Below, in pieces: positions 30,251 to 40,392 of a stretch of DNA of 64,000 nt. The notes below the pieces were generated by a model that worked only from the letters and a program-made list of their open reading frames with translations, had not been told where the DNA came from and ran no database searches. Position numbers and translations under genes: made by a program. The stretch comes from Plotosus lineatus (Eukaryota > Chordata > Actinopteri > Siluriformes > Plotosidae): contig CM045746.1 of assembly GCA_024760905.1 (NCBI GenBank), forward strand, positions 4,552,001 through 4,616,000, read 5' to 3'. Numbering within the stretch: the first letter of the stretch is position 1; every line of letters starts with the position of its first letter.

Positions 30251-32590
30251 TTACAAAGTGGCGTTGTACAGTCTGACAGCGGTGGGAATGAACGACCTGC
30301 GGTAGCGCTCCTTCCTGCACTGAGGATGTCTCAGTCGTCCACTGAAGGAGCTACTCAGCTTCTCTATAGTCTGGTGCAGTGGGTGAGAGCTGTTGACCAT
30401 GATGGATGTGAGCTTTGCTACCATCCTCCTCTCACTCACCTCCTCCACAGAGTTCAGTGGGCAGCCTAGGACAGAGCTGGCCCTCCTGACCAGCTTGTTC
30501 AGTCTCTTTCTGTCCCGCTCTGTGCTGCCCGGGGCCCAGCAGATGGCAGCATAGAGGATTGCGGAGGCTACCAACAAGTCATAAAAAGTCCTGAGCAGAG
30601 GTCTGCATACTCCGAAGGACCTAAATCTCCTCAGAAGGTGGAGGCGACTCTGGCCCTTCTTATACAGGGCATTGGTGTTGTGGGACCAGTCCAGTTTATT
30701 GTTAAGGTGAACGCCCAGGGATTTGAAACTGTCCACTGTCTCATTGTCCTGTCCCTGGACGTTCACTAGTGTGTGTGTTAGAGTGCTTCTTCTGAAGTCG
30801 ACCACCATCTCCTTCGTCTTCCTAGTGTTCAAGCACAAGTGGTTGCGCTCACACCAGTCCACGAAGTCAACGATGACTGACCGGTACTCCTGCTCGTTCC
30901 CCTCTGACACACGGCCCACGATGGCGGAGTCGTCCGAGAACTTCTGGAGGTGGTAGCTGTCTGTGCTATAGATGATGTCCGAGGTATAAATGTTGAAAAG
31001 GAAGGGTGAGAGGACAGTGCCCTGCAGTGCCCCCGTGCTGCAGACTGCCACTTTTGACTTACAGCCGCGCAGCCGCACGTACTGTGGACGGTTAGTAAGG
31101 TAGTCGATAATCCAGGCAGCAAGATGCCCGTCCACTCCCACGTTCTCCAGCTTCCCCTGCAGAAGCGCTGGCCTGATGGTGTTGAAGGCGCTGGAGAAGT
31201 CAAAGAACATGACCCTCACAGCGCTGCCAGCGATCTCCAGGTGGGTGAGTGCCCGCTGCAGAAGGTAGATGACGGCGTCTTCTACCCCGATGTTGGGCCT
31301 GTAGGCAAACTGCAGCGGGTCTAGGGTGGGGCTCACCATAGAGCGGAGGTGTTCGAGGAGGAGCCTTTCCATGGTCTTCATAAGGTGGGAGGTCAGGGCG
31401 ACAGGTCTGTTGTGGGCTGGTTCCGTCGCTTGAGCTGTTTTGGGAACCGGAACCACACAGGAGGTCTTCCACAGGACGGGAACCTTCTGCAGGCTGAGGC
31501 TCAGGTTGTACAGGTAGCATAGTACCTCACAGAGCTGGTCTGCGCAGGTCCTAAGCAGCCTGGGACTGATGCCATCTGGTCCTTCAGATTTCCTCTGATT
31601 TAGTCGCCTCAGCTGTCTCCTCACCTGGTCTGACGTGAGGGAGAGGGGGGGCTGGGGTGGGCTGCAGAGGGAGGGGGATGTGTCTGTGGGGCTGTAGCAG
31701 TCAAGTGAAGTTGGCCTGGGGAGGGGGGAGGTGTCTGCTGGTCTGGAGACATGTGAAGAGAGGGGGGAACGGGGAGGGGGCAGAGGGGGAGGGGGGAGAA
31801 TCAAACCTGTTGAAGTAACAGTTTAATTCATCCGCCCAGCGCTGGTCACCATCAGCTGTCCCTCTGACACTCTGCCCAAATCCAGACATGGTCTTTAGTC
31901 CTCTACAGACGTCCCGCACGTTGTTCTGAGCCAGCTTCTCCTCCATCTTCTTCCCATAGTCCTTCTCACGCTGGACCTTCTTCTGCTCCTCTCTATCCCC
32001 CGAGATGAAAGCCCTCTTTTTCTGGTTCAGGAGGACTTTAAGCTCAGGGGTGACCCACGGGTGGTTGTTGGAGAAGCATCGTACCCATGTAATCGGTGAT
32101 ACAGTGTGTGAGGCCATCGATGTCATCACCAAAGGAGTCACAGAGCATGCTCCAGTCTGTGGTCTGGAAACAGTCCCTAAGCCTCTCATTGGTCTCCTCG
32201 GTCCACACTTTCACAGACCTCTTCTGTGCAGGTTCCTTTCGCACCCTGGGTGTGTATTGGGGGAGCAGGTAGACCAGGTTGTGGTCTGAGCGTCCCAGTG
32301 GGGGGACGGGGGTGGAGCTGTAAGCATCCTTCACATTAGCATACAGCAAGTCCAGAATTTTATTGTCTCTTGTGGCGCACTTCACGTATTGCGTGAACGT
32401 CGGGAGAGAGGCGGAGAGAGGGGCGTGGTTAAAGTCCCCGCTGATCAGAATCATGGCGCGGGGGTGACGAGTCTGTGTCTGACTGACAGCGCTGTGGAGA
32501 CGCTCACACGCGGCCGCCGCATCAGCCGAGGGCGGAATGTACACGCAAAACACAATCACGTGTGAAAACTCCCTCGGTAGATAATATATA
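30251..32590 (-). pseudogene. LINE B endonuclease-RT, frameshifted
   Basis: The endonuclease C-terminal half reads at 32590-32044 (ISGDFNHAP, DLLYANVKDAY, LGRSDHNLVYLLP). A frameshift near 32060-32190 moves to the linker (FSNNHPWVTPELK), and another near 31800 to the RT. The RT frame 30251-31804 has KSEGPDGISPRLL, FFDFSSAFNTI, GALQGTVLSPFLF and a KFSDDSAIV catalytic box, so the aspartates are intact. The tail ends YRRSFIPTAVRLYN, as in CR1/Rex1-type fish LINEs. Only the RT portion is a long open frame (517 codons). It is a dead copy because of the shifts and 5' truncation. Confidence 0.85.
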
Positions 32591-32983
32591 TATATTATAC
32601 ACACCTCTACTGAACTTAAAACCACAAATCTAACTGATTTAATAACAGGCATGTTTAATAATTTACTTTTACTTCAGTTTGCGCAATCTGTGGGTCATGT
32701 AGCTTATTTTCAGCTAAACGAACTTTGGGTTACCAGAGTCATTTACCCATGAACCATAAACTGGTCTCCCAAATTTTTGAAATGTCGAGGCCTGTTGTTT
32801 CGTAGCCTTATATTCAGAAATGACATAAACAAATGGCTCAACTGATTGATGATTCATGCAGTCATCAAGCAATCCTACTACCTGCTCACTGGATCCAATT
32901 CCATCCTCAATACACTAGACTATCTCTCAAGACGTTCCATTTATGTCCACTATCATCAATAACTCCATCATCTGGACAGGAAC

Positions 32984-33530
32984 TGTTAGAATATATCTCT
33001 GACCTACTACGTACATGTTTATTGAATCATGAAGCAAGAAGTTCTCATTATCCTGTTGTACCCCGATGTCCTAAGTTTTGTGTAAAACATCAACCAGACC
33101 TAACTGGATGTTCAAGGCTGTCCCTCTTATGTCACCACATACCTACGTACGAATGCAAACAGTTACGTAACCAACATACCAACATGATATGGTGCTATCC
33201 ACACACACATACACCCACACACACACATACACACATACACACACCCACACCCTATGTTATGACGAATGTACTTTGACCAAGGACAAGGACATATGACATA
33301 TGACTTTGACCAAGGACATATGACTCTGTGATTATCTGCTTGCAAAAACAAAGAAACTGCATAAAAAGCTTGTGCTCAGGAACACCCTCTGAGCAGTAGA
33401 TGAATAAACCAGATTGATTTTACTCGTATGGTTTGTTGTCTTCTGTTCCCGGAGTACTCTAAGACGTTGAGATACAGGAATCCAGACCGTGCAGGTTTAC
33501 ATGAGAGCTTCTACAGAGAGAGTTCTTACA
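32984..33530 (+). repeat. 5' LTR (547 bp)
   Basis: The U3 region has a direct repeat of a TTTGACCAAGGACATATGAC motif (about 33273-33324), a likely enhancer. A TATA-like CATAAAAAG is at about 33360 and a polyadenylation signal AATAAA at 33403-33408. A CA/TA-rich tract at about 33200-33250 holds the only visible difference from the 3' LTR. Confidence 0.93.
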
Positions 33531-33533
33531 ATT

Positions 33534-33551
33534 TGGTGACCCCGACGTGAT
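33534..33551 (+). other. Primer binding site, tRNA-Trp type
   Basis: TGGTGACCCCGACGTGAT is complementary to the 3' end of tRNA-Trp and is the same site used by avian sarcoma-leukosis viruses. It lies three bases after the LTR, as expected. Downstream, a 29-bp unit (GGGTTATCCTCAGTTGC...) is tandemly duplicated at 33661-33716 in the leader. Confidence 0.9.
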
Positions 33552-33790
33552 ACTCCTGATCAGGTAAGACAAGATTTGTTTGACTACCTGGTTAGCAGTA
33601 TCTGAGCGTCTGTTATCCCCTTTTTATAAGGGACGGTTTATCCCCTTCTCTAGAAGGGACGGGTTATCCTCAGTTGCTATAACTGGGACGGGTTATCCTC
33701 AGTTGCTATAACTGGGAAGAGCGCTATACAAAAGGTGCACGTGTATTCCTGTATGCCAACGTAATTTTTGTTTTTGTTAGAAGATAGACA

Positions 33791-34278
33791 ATGGGAAATT
33801 CCTACCCAAAGCCTAATCTCCGGGAAACTCCGAAGGAGTGGATGAATAGATGTGGTCTAGCTTATTATACTGAGCCATGGCTCAGCAATTTGGCGGGATG
33901 GACTGAGGGACTCGACCAAGTACCAAACTTTCCTCGAAATGGGACTTTTGATGCAGGATTTCTGACATCCGCGCATCGCATGATTTATGATGGATTGGGC
34001 AACCCTTCATGGGATTACGAATACATGAAAGAGGCATATGTTAAATGGTATGGAATGCGTTCGTACTGGCTATCGTTAAAAGAAGGGATTTATACAGAAA
34101 GACAGGAAAATGTCATTACTGTGGAAAGGAAGGACACTGGAAGAAGGAATGTAGAAAGAGACAGAGAGATGAGGAGAATTCTGCAGCACGCCGTAATGCT
34201 GGCTCTAGTTCGCCCCCACCACCCTCTGATCCCACTGAAGTGACGACAACACGCCCATATTCGCGAGGACGTGATTAG
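33791..34278 (+). pseudogene. gag remnant (matrix start and zinc knuckle)
   Basis: ATG at 33791 is followed by Gly (MGN), a likely myristoylation signal of a matrix protein. About 85 codons later the sequence passes directly to a nucleocapsid zinc knuckle (CHYCGKEGHWKKEC) in a different frame. Most of matrix and the whole capsid are therefore deleted, and a frameshift separates the surviving ends. A normal retroviral gag is several times longer. It cannot form particles. Confidence 0.8.
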
Positions 34279-34317
34279 GGCTGCCCGCGGAGTAGGGACC
34301 CTGAGACCTGTAGCTTA

Positions 34318-37300
34318 ATGCATCTAGTGTTTAATTCACCCTGCAATGAGAATTTGCCGCTCCTTCCTATTGTTCTAGAGGGGGTGGAATATCTTTTTGT
34401 TATCGATAGCGGGGCGACCCTATCTTCTTTAGGAAGGGACTATCAGGGTGCTGTATCTTCCAGGTCTATTAGCTCTGTGGGAATAGATGGGGTTCCCTTC
34501 TCCTCCCCATATACGCCACCCCTTCTCCTACATTTTCCTGATGATCACACGCTTGATAAATTACAAATATCCTACTCCTTTGTACATATGTTTGAATGCC
34601 CCTTTAATTTGTTAGGCCGTGACCTCATGAGTGTTCTGGGGTTCCAAATCTCTTTCCAAGGTTCGAGCATGACCATCCAAACGTGCGACACCTCCTCCGT
34701 TTCTCTGTTATCATTGCAAGCGCAGCCCTTGCCTTTTAATGTTAATTCGGCGTGCGTGGCGAGTTCCACCTCGCCCCCTGTACTCGACACACTGCCCACC
34801 AATCTTTGGGCAGAGCATAAGAATGACGTGGGTTGTGTGGACTGCGTCCCATATGAAGCTACCGTGAAGCACATTTTGCCCGTGTACATCCGACAATACC
34901 CCTTGTCGCCTCAAAAATGTTGGGTATCGACACTATTTTGGCGCTCTTTTGGAACAGGGTATCATTGTGCCGTGCACAAGCCCTTATAACACTCCTGTGA
35001 ACCCGGTTCCTAAGCCAGACGGTTCCTGGCGTCTGACACAAGACCTCAGAAAAACGAGCTCATCGTTCCAGTTTCACCGGTTGTTCCGGATGTGCCCTCT
35101 ATTATGGCTTCTATTCCTTGCGATCACACTCATTTTTCCGTAATCGATCTGTGCTCGGCGTTTTTTAGTATCCCTGTTGAGCCAAGCACACAACCTCTCT
35201 TCGCTTTCACACACCGGCAGCGACAGTACACGTGGACTAGATTACCTCAAGGATTTATTGACTCTCCGGCCGTGTTTTCGGCTGCAGTTAGGGATGCGTT
35301 GGGTTCTTTGGACGTCCCCGTTGGTTCCTGCGTACACTCTTATGCTGATGACCTCCGGGTGTCCGGCCTAACCTATGAACTATGCCTCGACGCCACTGTC
35401 CAGTTGCTCCTCTTACTGGAAAAAAGGGGTTTCAAGGTCTCCAAGCCCAAGTTACAGTTCTGTCTCCCCACTGTGATATATCTGGGCTATGAACTCTCTC
35501 ACGGGATAAAACGCCTTACTCAGGATCGCGTCAAGATCATAGTGGACACTCAGAAGCCTGCCACTAAACAAGCGCTCCTGGCTTTCCTGGGCCTCATTAA
35601 CTTCTCCCGCCAATGGATCCCGGACTGTTCCTTTTATCACAAACGCGTTTACGCTCTGCCGTGGCTCACACTGACCCTCTCCATCAACCCTTGGTCTGGA
35701 CTGAGGACATGCTGGACGCATTCAAAGCCCTGAAGTCGGCCCTATGCTCCGCGCCGGCTCTCGGGCTCCCGGATTACAACAAACCCTTTCATCTCTACGT
35801 CGCTCACCAGGCCGGCACGGCTTCTGGAGTCTTGGCGCAGGACAACGGGGGGGGACTTAGGCCTTGTGCTTTCCTCTCCAAAACTCTAGATACTGTGGCT
35901 CAGGGTTTACCTGCCTGTCTCCGCGCTGTCGCTGCCAGTGCGGTGTTAGTTCTCGAAGCAGAAAAAATAGTGCTCTCTCATCCACTCGTTTTACACACCA
36001 ACCATCAGGTTAGGCATATCCTTAATACTCTGTCTACACAACACATGTCTTCTCAACGTCGTTCAGGTTACGAGGCCATCCTTTGTGCTACTGACAACCT
36101 AACTATATCCTGTTCCTCTTCCCTAGATAACGTGGCGCAGGCTCTACAGCGCCTGCTTCATGCTCATGACGACTGCGAACCATTGGAACATGACTGCATG
36201 GACACCATTGTTCATGACACCAGCATTAGATCCGACTTAATGTCTACTCCTCTCTCCACAGGTCTCTCCCTGTTTGTAGACGGGTCATGCTCGAAACCCT
36301 CCGACGGAGTGTTCCTCTTGACTACGCAGTATGTTCCTTACCGGACCAAGTTTTGGAAGCGTACTCGCTTCCCTTTAATTCCGCTCAAGCAGCAGAGTTA
36401 TATGCGCTCACTCGGGCATGCACTCTCGCTTCCGACCAGGATGTTACTATATACACTGACTCTCGTTACGCTTTTGGGGTGGCGCATGATTTCGGCCGTA
36501 TCTGGCAATCTCGTGGTTTCACTGCTGCTGACGGTAAGCCCATTTCACATTCCACCTTAGTCCAGAATCTTATTGTGTCCTGCAATCTCCCGCTCCGTTT
36601 AGCGATCGTAAAGACCCGCGGTCATTCCTCTGACCACACTGATGAGGCACGAGGTAACTCTTTGGCTGACCGCGCGGCTAAACAGGCTGCCTCGCTCGGC
36701 TCCATGCCGCCGTTCCCGCAGCCCGCGCTGGTGTCAACCTCACACATGCTTAGCGCCCTCCTCCCTGACTTGGATCTGAAATCCCTTCAGTCCTCGGCGT
36801 CCAAAGAAGACACTGATTTTTGGTCCTCGCAGGGCTCTCAGCCCTCGGGTGACGGCATTCTACTCGATTCGACCGGTCGCTTATGTCTGCCCACGCACTG
36901 CCTTCCTTTCCTCGTCCGCGAGTTTCACGGGCCTACACATCAGCGGTCGAAGAGGGGTGGTGACAGATATGGAAAAAGATTTTTGTATACGACAACTAGC
37001 CTCTACGGTGCACAGCATTCTGGACAAATGCCTGATTTGTGCACAGAACAATGTGTCCAAACCACATGCATCACATCAGCATCTGCCGAAACCAGATACT
37101 CCCTTCCAGGAGTGGCAGATAGACTTTACCCACATGCCCCGGCAGGGCCCCTTTAAATATCTATTGGTTATCGTGGATAAATTTTCCCGATGGGTTGAAG
37201 CTTTCCGTGTGGGAACGAAACGCCCGAGTAGTGGTTCAAAAGTTATCACAGGAAATTATTCCCAGATATGGCCTCCCGTTGGGTATTGATTCGGACAAAG

Positions 37301-37835
37301 GCACACCATTCACCTCAAAAGTCACTCAACTGTTGGCACAAGAGCTAAAGATCAATTGGCGTTTCCATGTCCCATATCACCCTCAGTCCTCCGGAATCGT
37401 GGAACGAACAAACAGAACCATTAAAGGAAAATTACGAAAAGCAATGCACGCCACCGGATCCAGGAATTGGGTTTCGGTGCTGCCTGTGGTCCTAGCGGAT
37501 CTGCGGATGACCTCGCAGGTGGCCTTAGGGAATCTATCCCCTTATGAAGTGGTAATGGGGAGACCCTTTCCTGCTCCTTGGAGGAAGGGAAAACAGGCTT
37601 TGGGTACGGAAGATCTAGACATACACATGAGCGAGTATGCCATGGGCCTTGTTAAGGGGCCTTCAAGGTAGGAGACAAGGTGCTGGTCAAGAAATTTGTG
37701 AAACTAAATTCCTCTTTGGGAGACTCTCCTTACAGTGAGCCCACGGAGATACTCGCTGTAACTCGTACCGCCGTACTAACTGACCTCTTTCCACAGTGGA
37801 TCCATGCTACCAGACTGAAGAAAACTCCACAATGA
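34318..37835 (+). pseudogene. pol remnant: protease, RT, RNase H, integrase
   Basis: Domains are in the usual order. The retropepsin has a DSGA active site (about 34405). The RT has LPQGF and a YADD catalytic box (about 35341). RNase H has a DG-Glu-TDSRYAFG-ADRAAK pattern (about 36280-36700). Integrase has an HH-CC zinc site, then catalytic Asp (QIDFTH), Asp (DSDKG) and Glu (IVERTNR) near 37120-37400. Frame breaks are seen near 34.92, 35.05, 35.65, 36.30, 36.95, 37.21 and 37.67 kb. No long deletion is obvious, in contrast to gag and env. The product is not translatable as one protein. Confidence 0.9.
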
Positions 37836-38220
37836 AGTATTGTATTGTTTGTTTTTGTGTGACCATGATGTTGTCTATCTTTATTACCTCTGTTCCAGGT
37901 CTTAAGACATATATCACCTAAGAGGGGAGAAGTGTTTTCTAACGGATTCGGCTCAACATAAGCTTACGAGTACCATCTTTACTGGGAACGGATAACCAAA
38001 AATATCCTGTGTTATGTATTTAGAAGAATGATTCACTCCATATTTAACCATGTTTGTGCCTGTATGCATTTGTCTGCTGTTGTTGTGTGTGTTCGGACCT
38101 TGCCTCCTTAGGTGTCTGCTGAATCGTGTGTGGGCCCTGATGGACGCTTTCAGTGGACCAACGTATACGCAACTGGATGCGCAGTCCGACGGCACCTCTT
38201 ACCCTTCGTCCCGGGTGTAG
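37836..38220 (+). pseudogene. env remnant (only the transmembrane tail)
   Basis: Between pol and the 3' LTR only about 600 bp remain. A 56-codon frame (38050-38220) has a hydrophobic stretch followed by a GPC motif and a short tail. This pattern matches the end of gammaretrovirus-like transmembrane subunits. The surface subunit and the fusion portion are absent, so no entry function is possible. Confidence 0.65.
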
Positions 38221-38427
38221 TGAGGGGTCGGGATCTTGAGGGGACCCGAGTATCTCGAGGCAGTGGGCGAAGAGCGTCGTAGCTCAAGCTGCCCTTCAAG
38301 CACAGGCCCCGATCAACCGCGGTCCCTGGTCTCCTGAAAGATCCCGACCTTCGACACCCGCTGAACCTTTGTGTATTCTGCAACGATTTATTAACGAATG
38401 ATTTATACTTCATGAACATTAAAGTAT

Positions 38428-38440
38428 AAAAGAGGGGAAC
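38428..38440 (+). other. Polypurine tract
   Basis: AAAAGAGGGGAAC lies immediately before the 3' LTR and would prime plus-strand synthesis. The last bases GGAAC are the same five as those preceding the 5' LTR. Confidence 0.75.
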
Positions 38441-38981
38441 TGTTAGAATATATCTCTGACCTACTACGTACATGTTTATTGAATCATGAAGCAAGAAGTT
38501 CTCATTATCCTGTTGTACCCCGATGTCCTAAGTTTTGTGTAAAACATCAACCAGACCTAACTGGATGTTCAAGGCTGTCCCTCTTATGTCACCACATACC
38601 TACGTACGAATGCAAACAGTTACGTAACCAACATACCAACATGATATGGTGCTATCCACACACACATACACACACACATACACACATACACACACCCACA
38701 CCCTATGTTATGACGAATGTACTTTGACCAAGGACAAGGACATATGACATATGACTTTGACCAAGGACATATGACTCTGTGATTATCTGCTTGCAAAAAC
38801 AAAGAAACTGCATAAAAAGCTTGTGCTCAGGAACACCCTCTGAGCAGTAGATGAATAAACCAGATTGATTTTACTCGTATGGTTTGTTGTCTTCTGTTCC
38901 CGGAGTACTCTAAGACGTTGAGATACAGGAATCCAGACCGTGCAGGTTTACATGAGAGCTTCTACAGAGAGAGTTCTTACA
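38441..38981 (+). repeat. 3' LTR (541 bp)
   Basis: The same features as the 5' LTR are present: TATA-like at about 38811 and AATAAA at 38854-38859. It is 6 bp shorter in the CA-rich tract, and otherwise no substitution was found on reading the two side by side. Confidence 0.93.
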
Positions 38982-39111
38982 GGTACCAACAGCATTCAAA
39001 CAGTTTTATCCATCTTAAAGAAACCCTCTCTGGATCCATCAAACATCAGCAATTACAGGTCAGTATCACTTCTTTGTTTCTAAAATTCTCGAACACACTG
39101 CTTCTAACCAA

Positions 39112-40366
39112 ATGTCTTTCTATCTTTTGCAGAATAACCTCCTTGACCCTAATCAATCTGGCGTCAAAGCAGCACATTCCACAGAGTCTGCACTCTTGGC
39201 TGTTACAGAGAAGCTGAATGCTGCAAGATCAGCCGAGATGTCATCAGTTCTCATCCTGCTCAACTTTTCAGCAGCATTTGACACGGTCAACTACAAAACT
39301 CTATTGTCCATCCTCAGGAGTCTAGAAGTTTGTGGTGTAATATGGCCGTGGTTTTCTTCCTACCTGGAAGATCACTCATATGAGGTTACATTGAGGGGAT
39401 CCACATCCTTTCCATGCCAAATTTCCACTGGTGTTCCCCAGGGCTTAGTTCTTGGTCCATTTCTGTTTTCTCTTTATTTAAAGTCCATTGGTGATGTTAT
39501 ATCCTCACATGGGTTCTCATACCACTACTATGCAGATGACACTCAACCTTTTCTCTCTTTTCCTCCCACAGACACTGATGTTTCTGCCCGGATGTCTGCA
39601 TGCCTGGCAAGTATCTCCTCATGGATGGCAGCTCACCAGTTGGTGCTTAATTCCATCAAGACTGAATTGCTGTTCATCCCAGCTGACCAATCCCCACATC
39701 AAGATTTTGCAATGTCCTTGGACAATGCTGTGATTGCTACTTCAGGCACTGCACGAAATCTTGGAGTAACCATAGATACGTACCTGTCCTTTTCTTCTCA
39801 TATCACTAATCTTTCTCAATCATGTTGATTTCTTCTCTTTAATATCCGAAGGGTTCGTCCATTTCTTTCCAGTAAGGCCACTCCAATATTCGTCAATTCC
39901 TTGTCATCTCAAGACTAGATTATTGCAATTCACTTGTGACAGGTCTACCTTTGAGTGCTATTTGATCTCGACAAACGATCCAGAATGCAGCTGCATGACT
40001 TGTTTTCAACCTTCCTAAATTATCCCACACCACACCACTGCTACAATCTCTCCACTGGCTTCCTGTAGCTGCTTGCATTAGATTTAAAACACTCATGTTT
40101 TCCTACAGAGCCAAAAATGGACCTGTACCTTCCTATCTCAAAGCAATTATCACACCTTGCTCTACACCGCATTCTCTCAGTTCCTCTCGCACTGCAAGAC
40201 TGATCCCTCCCTCTATCAAGGGACAAGGGAAAAATACATCCAAACTCTTCTCTGTTCTGGCTCCAAAGTGGTGGAATGAGCTTCCTCTGAACATTCAGAT
40301 AGCTGAGTCACTGAATATCTTCAAACAACTGCTGAAAACATACCTCTTTCAGCGGTACTTAGATTA
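39112..40366 (+). pseudogene. L2-type LINE reverse transcriptase, broken
   Basis: The RT frame 39112-39828 shows NNLLDPNQSGVKAAHSTESA, LLNFSAAFDTV, TGVPQGLVLGPFLFSLY and HYYADDTQ, which is the L2/CR1 layout with its catalytic aspartates. The usual GFRSGHST is here GVKAAHST. After a stop at 39826 the C-terminal part continues in other frames (SRLDYCNSLV near 39915; FSVLAPKWWNELPLNIQIAE at 40251 in a 90-codon frame). It is a dead copy. Confidence 0.85.
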
Positions 40367-40392
40367 AGCATTATGCTGTATACAAACACTCA

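Larger units (their letters stand above)
27411..32590 (-). mobile_element. CR1/Rex1-type LINE (LINE B), split by LINE C
   Basis: The 3' end at left has a (GATAA)n tail (27411-27433) and the TTATTAATCTCACAATGGAG motif. The same 3' end is found on the + strand at 58638-59072. LINE C interrupts it at 27587-30065, with an 11-bp duplication TAGTATAAATT on both sides. The 5' end is truncated inside the endonuclease near 32590. Confidence 0.85.
32984..38981 (+). mobile_element. Endogenous retrovirus, gamma-like, defective
   Basis: LTR - tRNA-Trp primer site - short gag remnant - pol - env remnant - polypurine tract - LTR, 5998 bp. The LTRs begin TGTTAG and end TTACA. They appear identical except for a 6-bp indel in a CA-rich stretch. 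All three gene regions are broken, so it cannot replicate on its own. Flanks GGAAC (left) and GGTAC (right) may be a 5-bp target duplication with one mismatch. The host sequence on both sides is an L2 LINE. Confidence 0.93.

Noticed and set aside
38050..38220. Independent small membrane protein gene between pol and the 3' LTR
   Set aside because: Position before the polypurine tract and the GPC motif after a hydrophobic stretch fit an env transmembrane tail remnant better.
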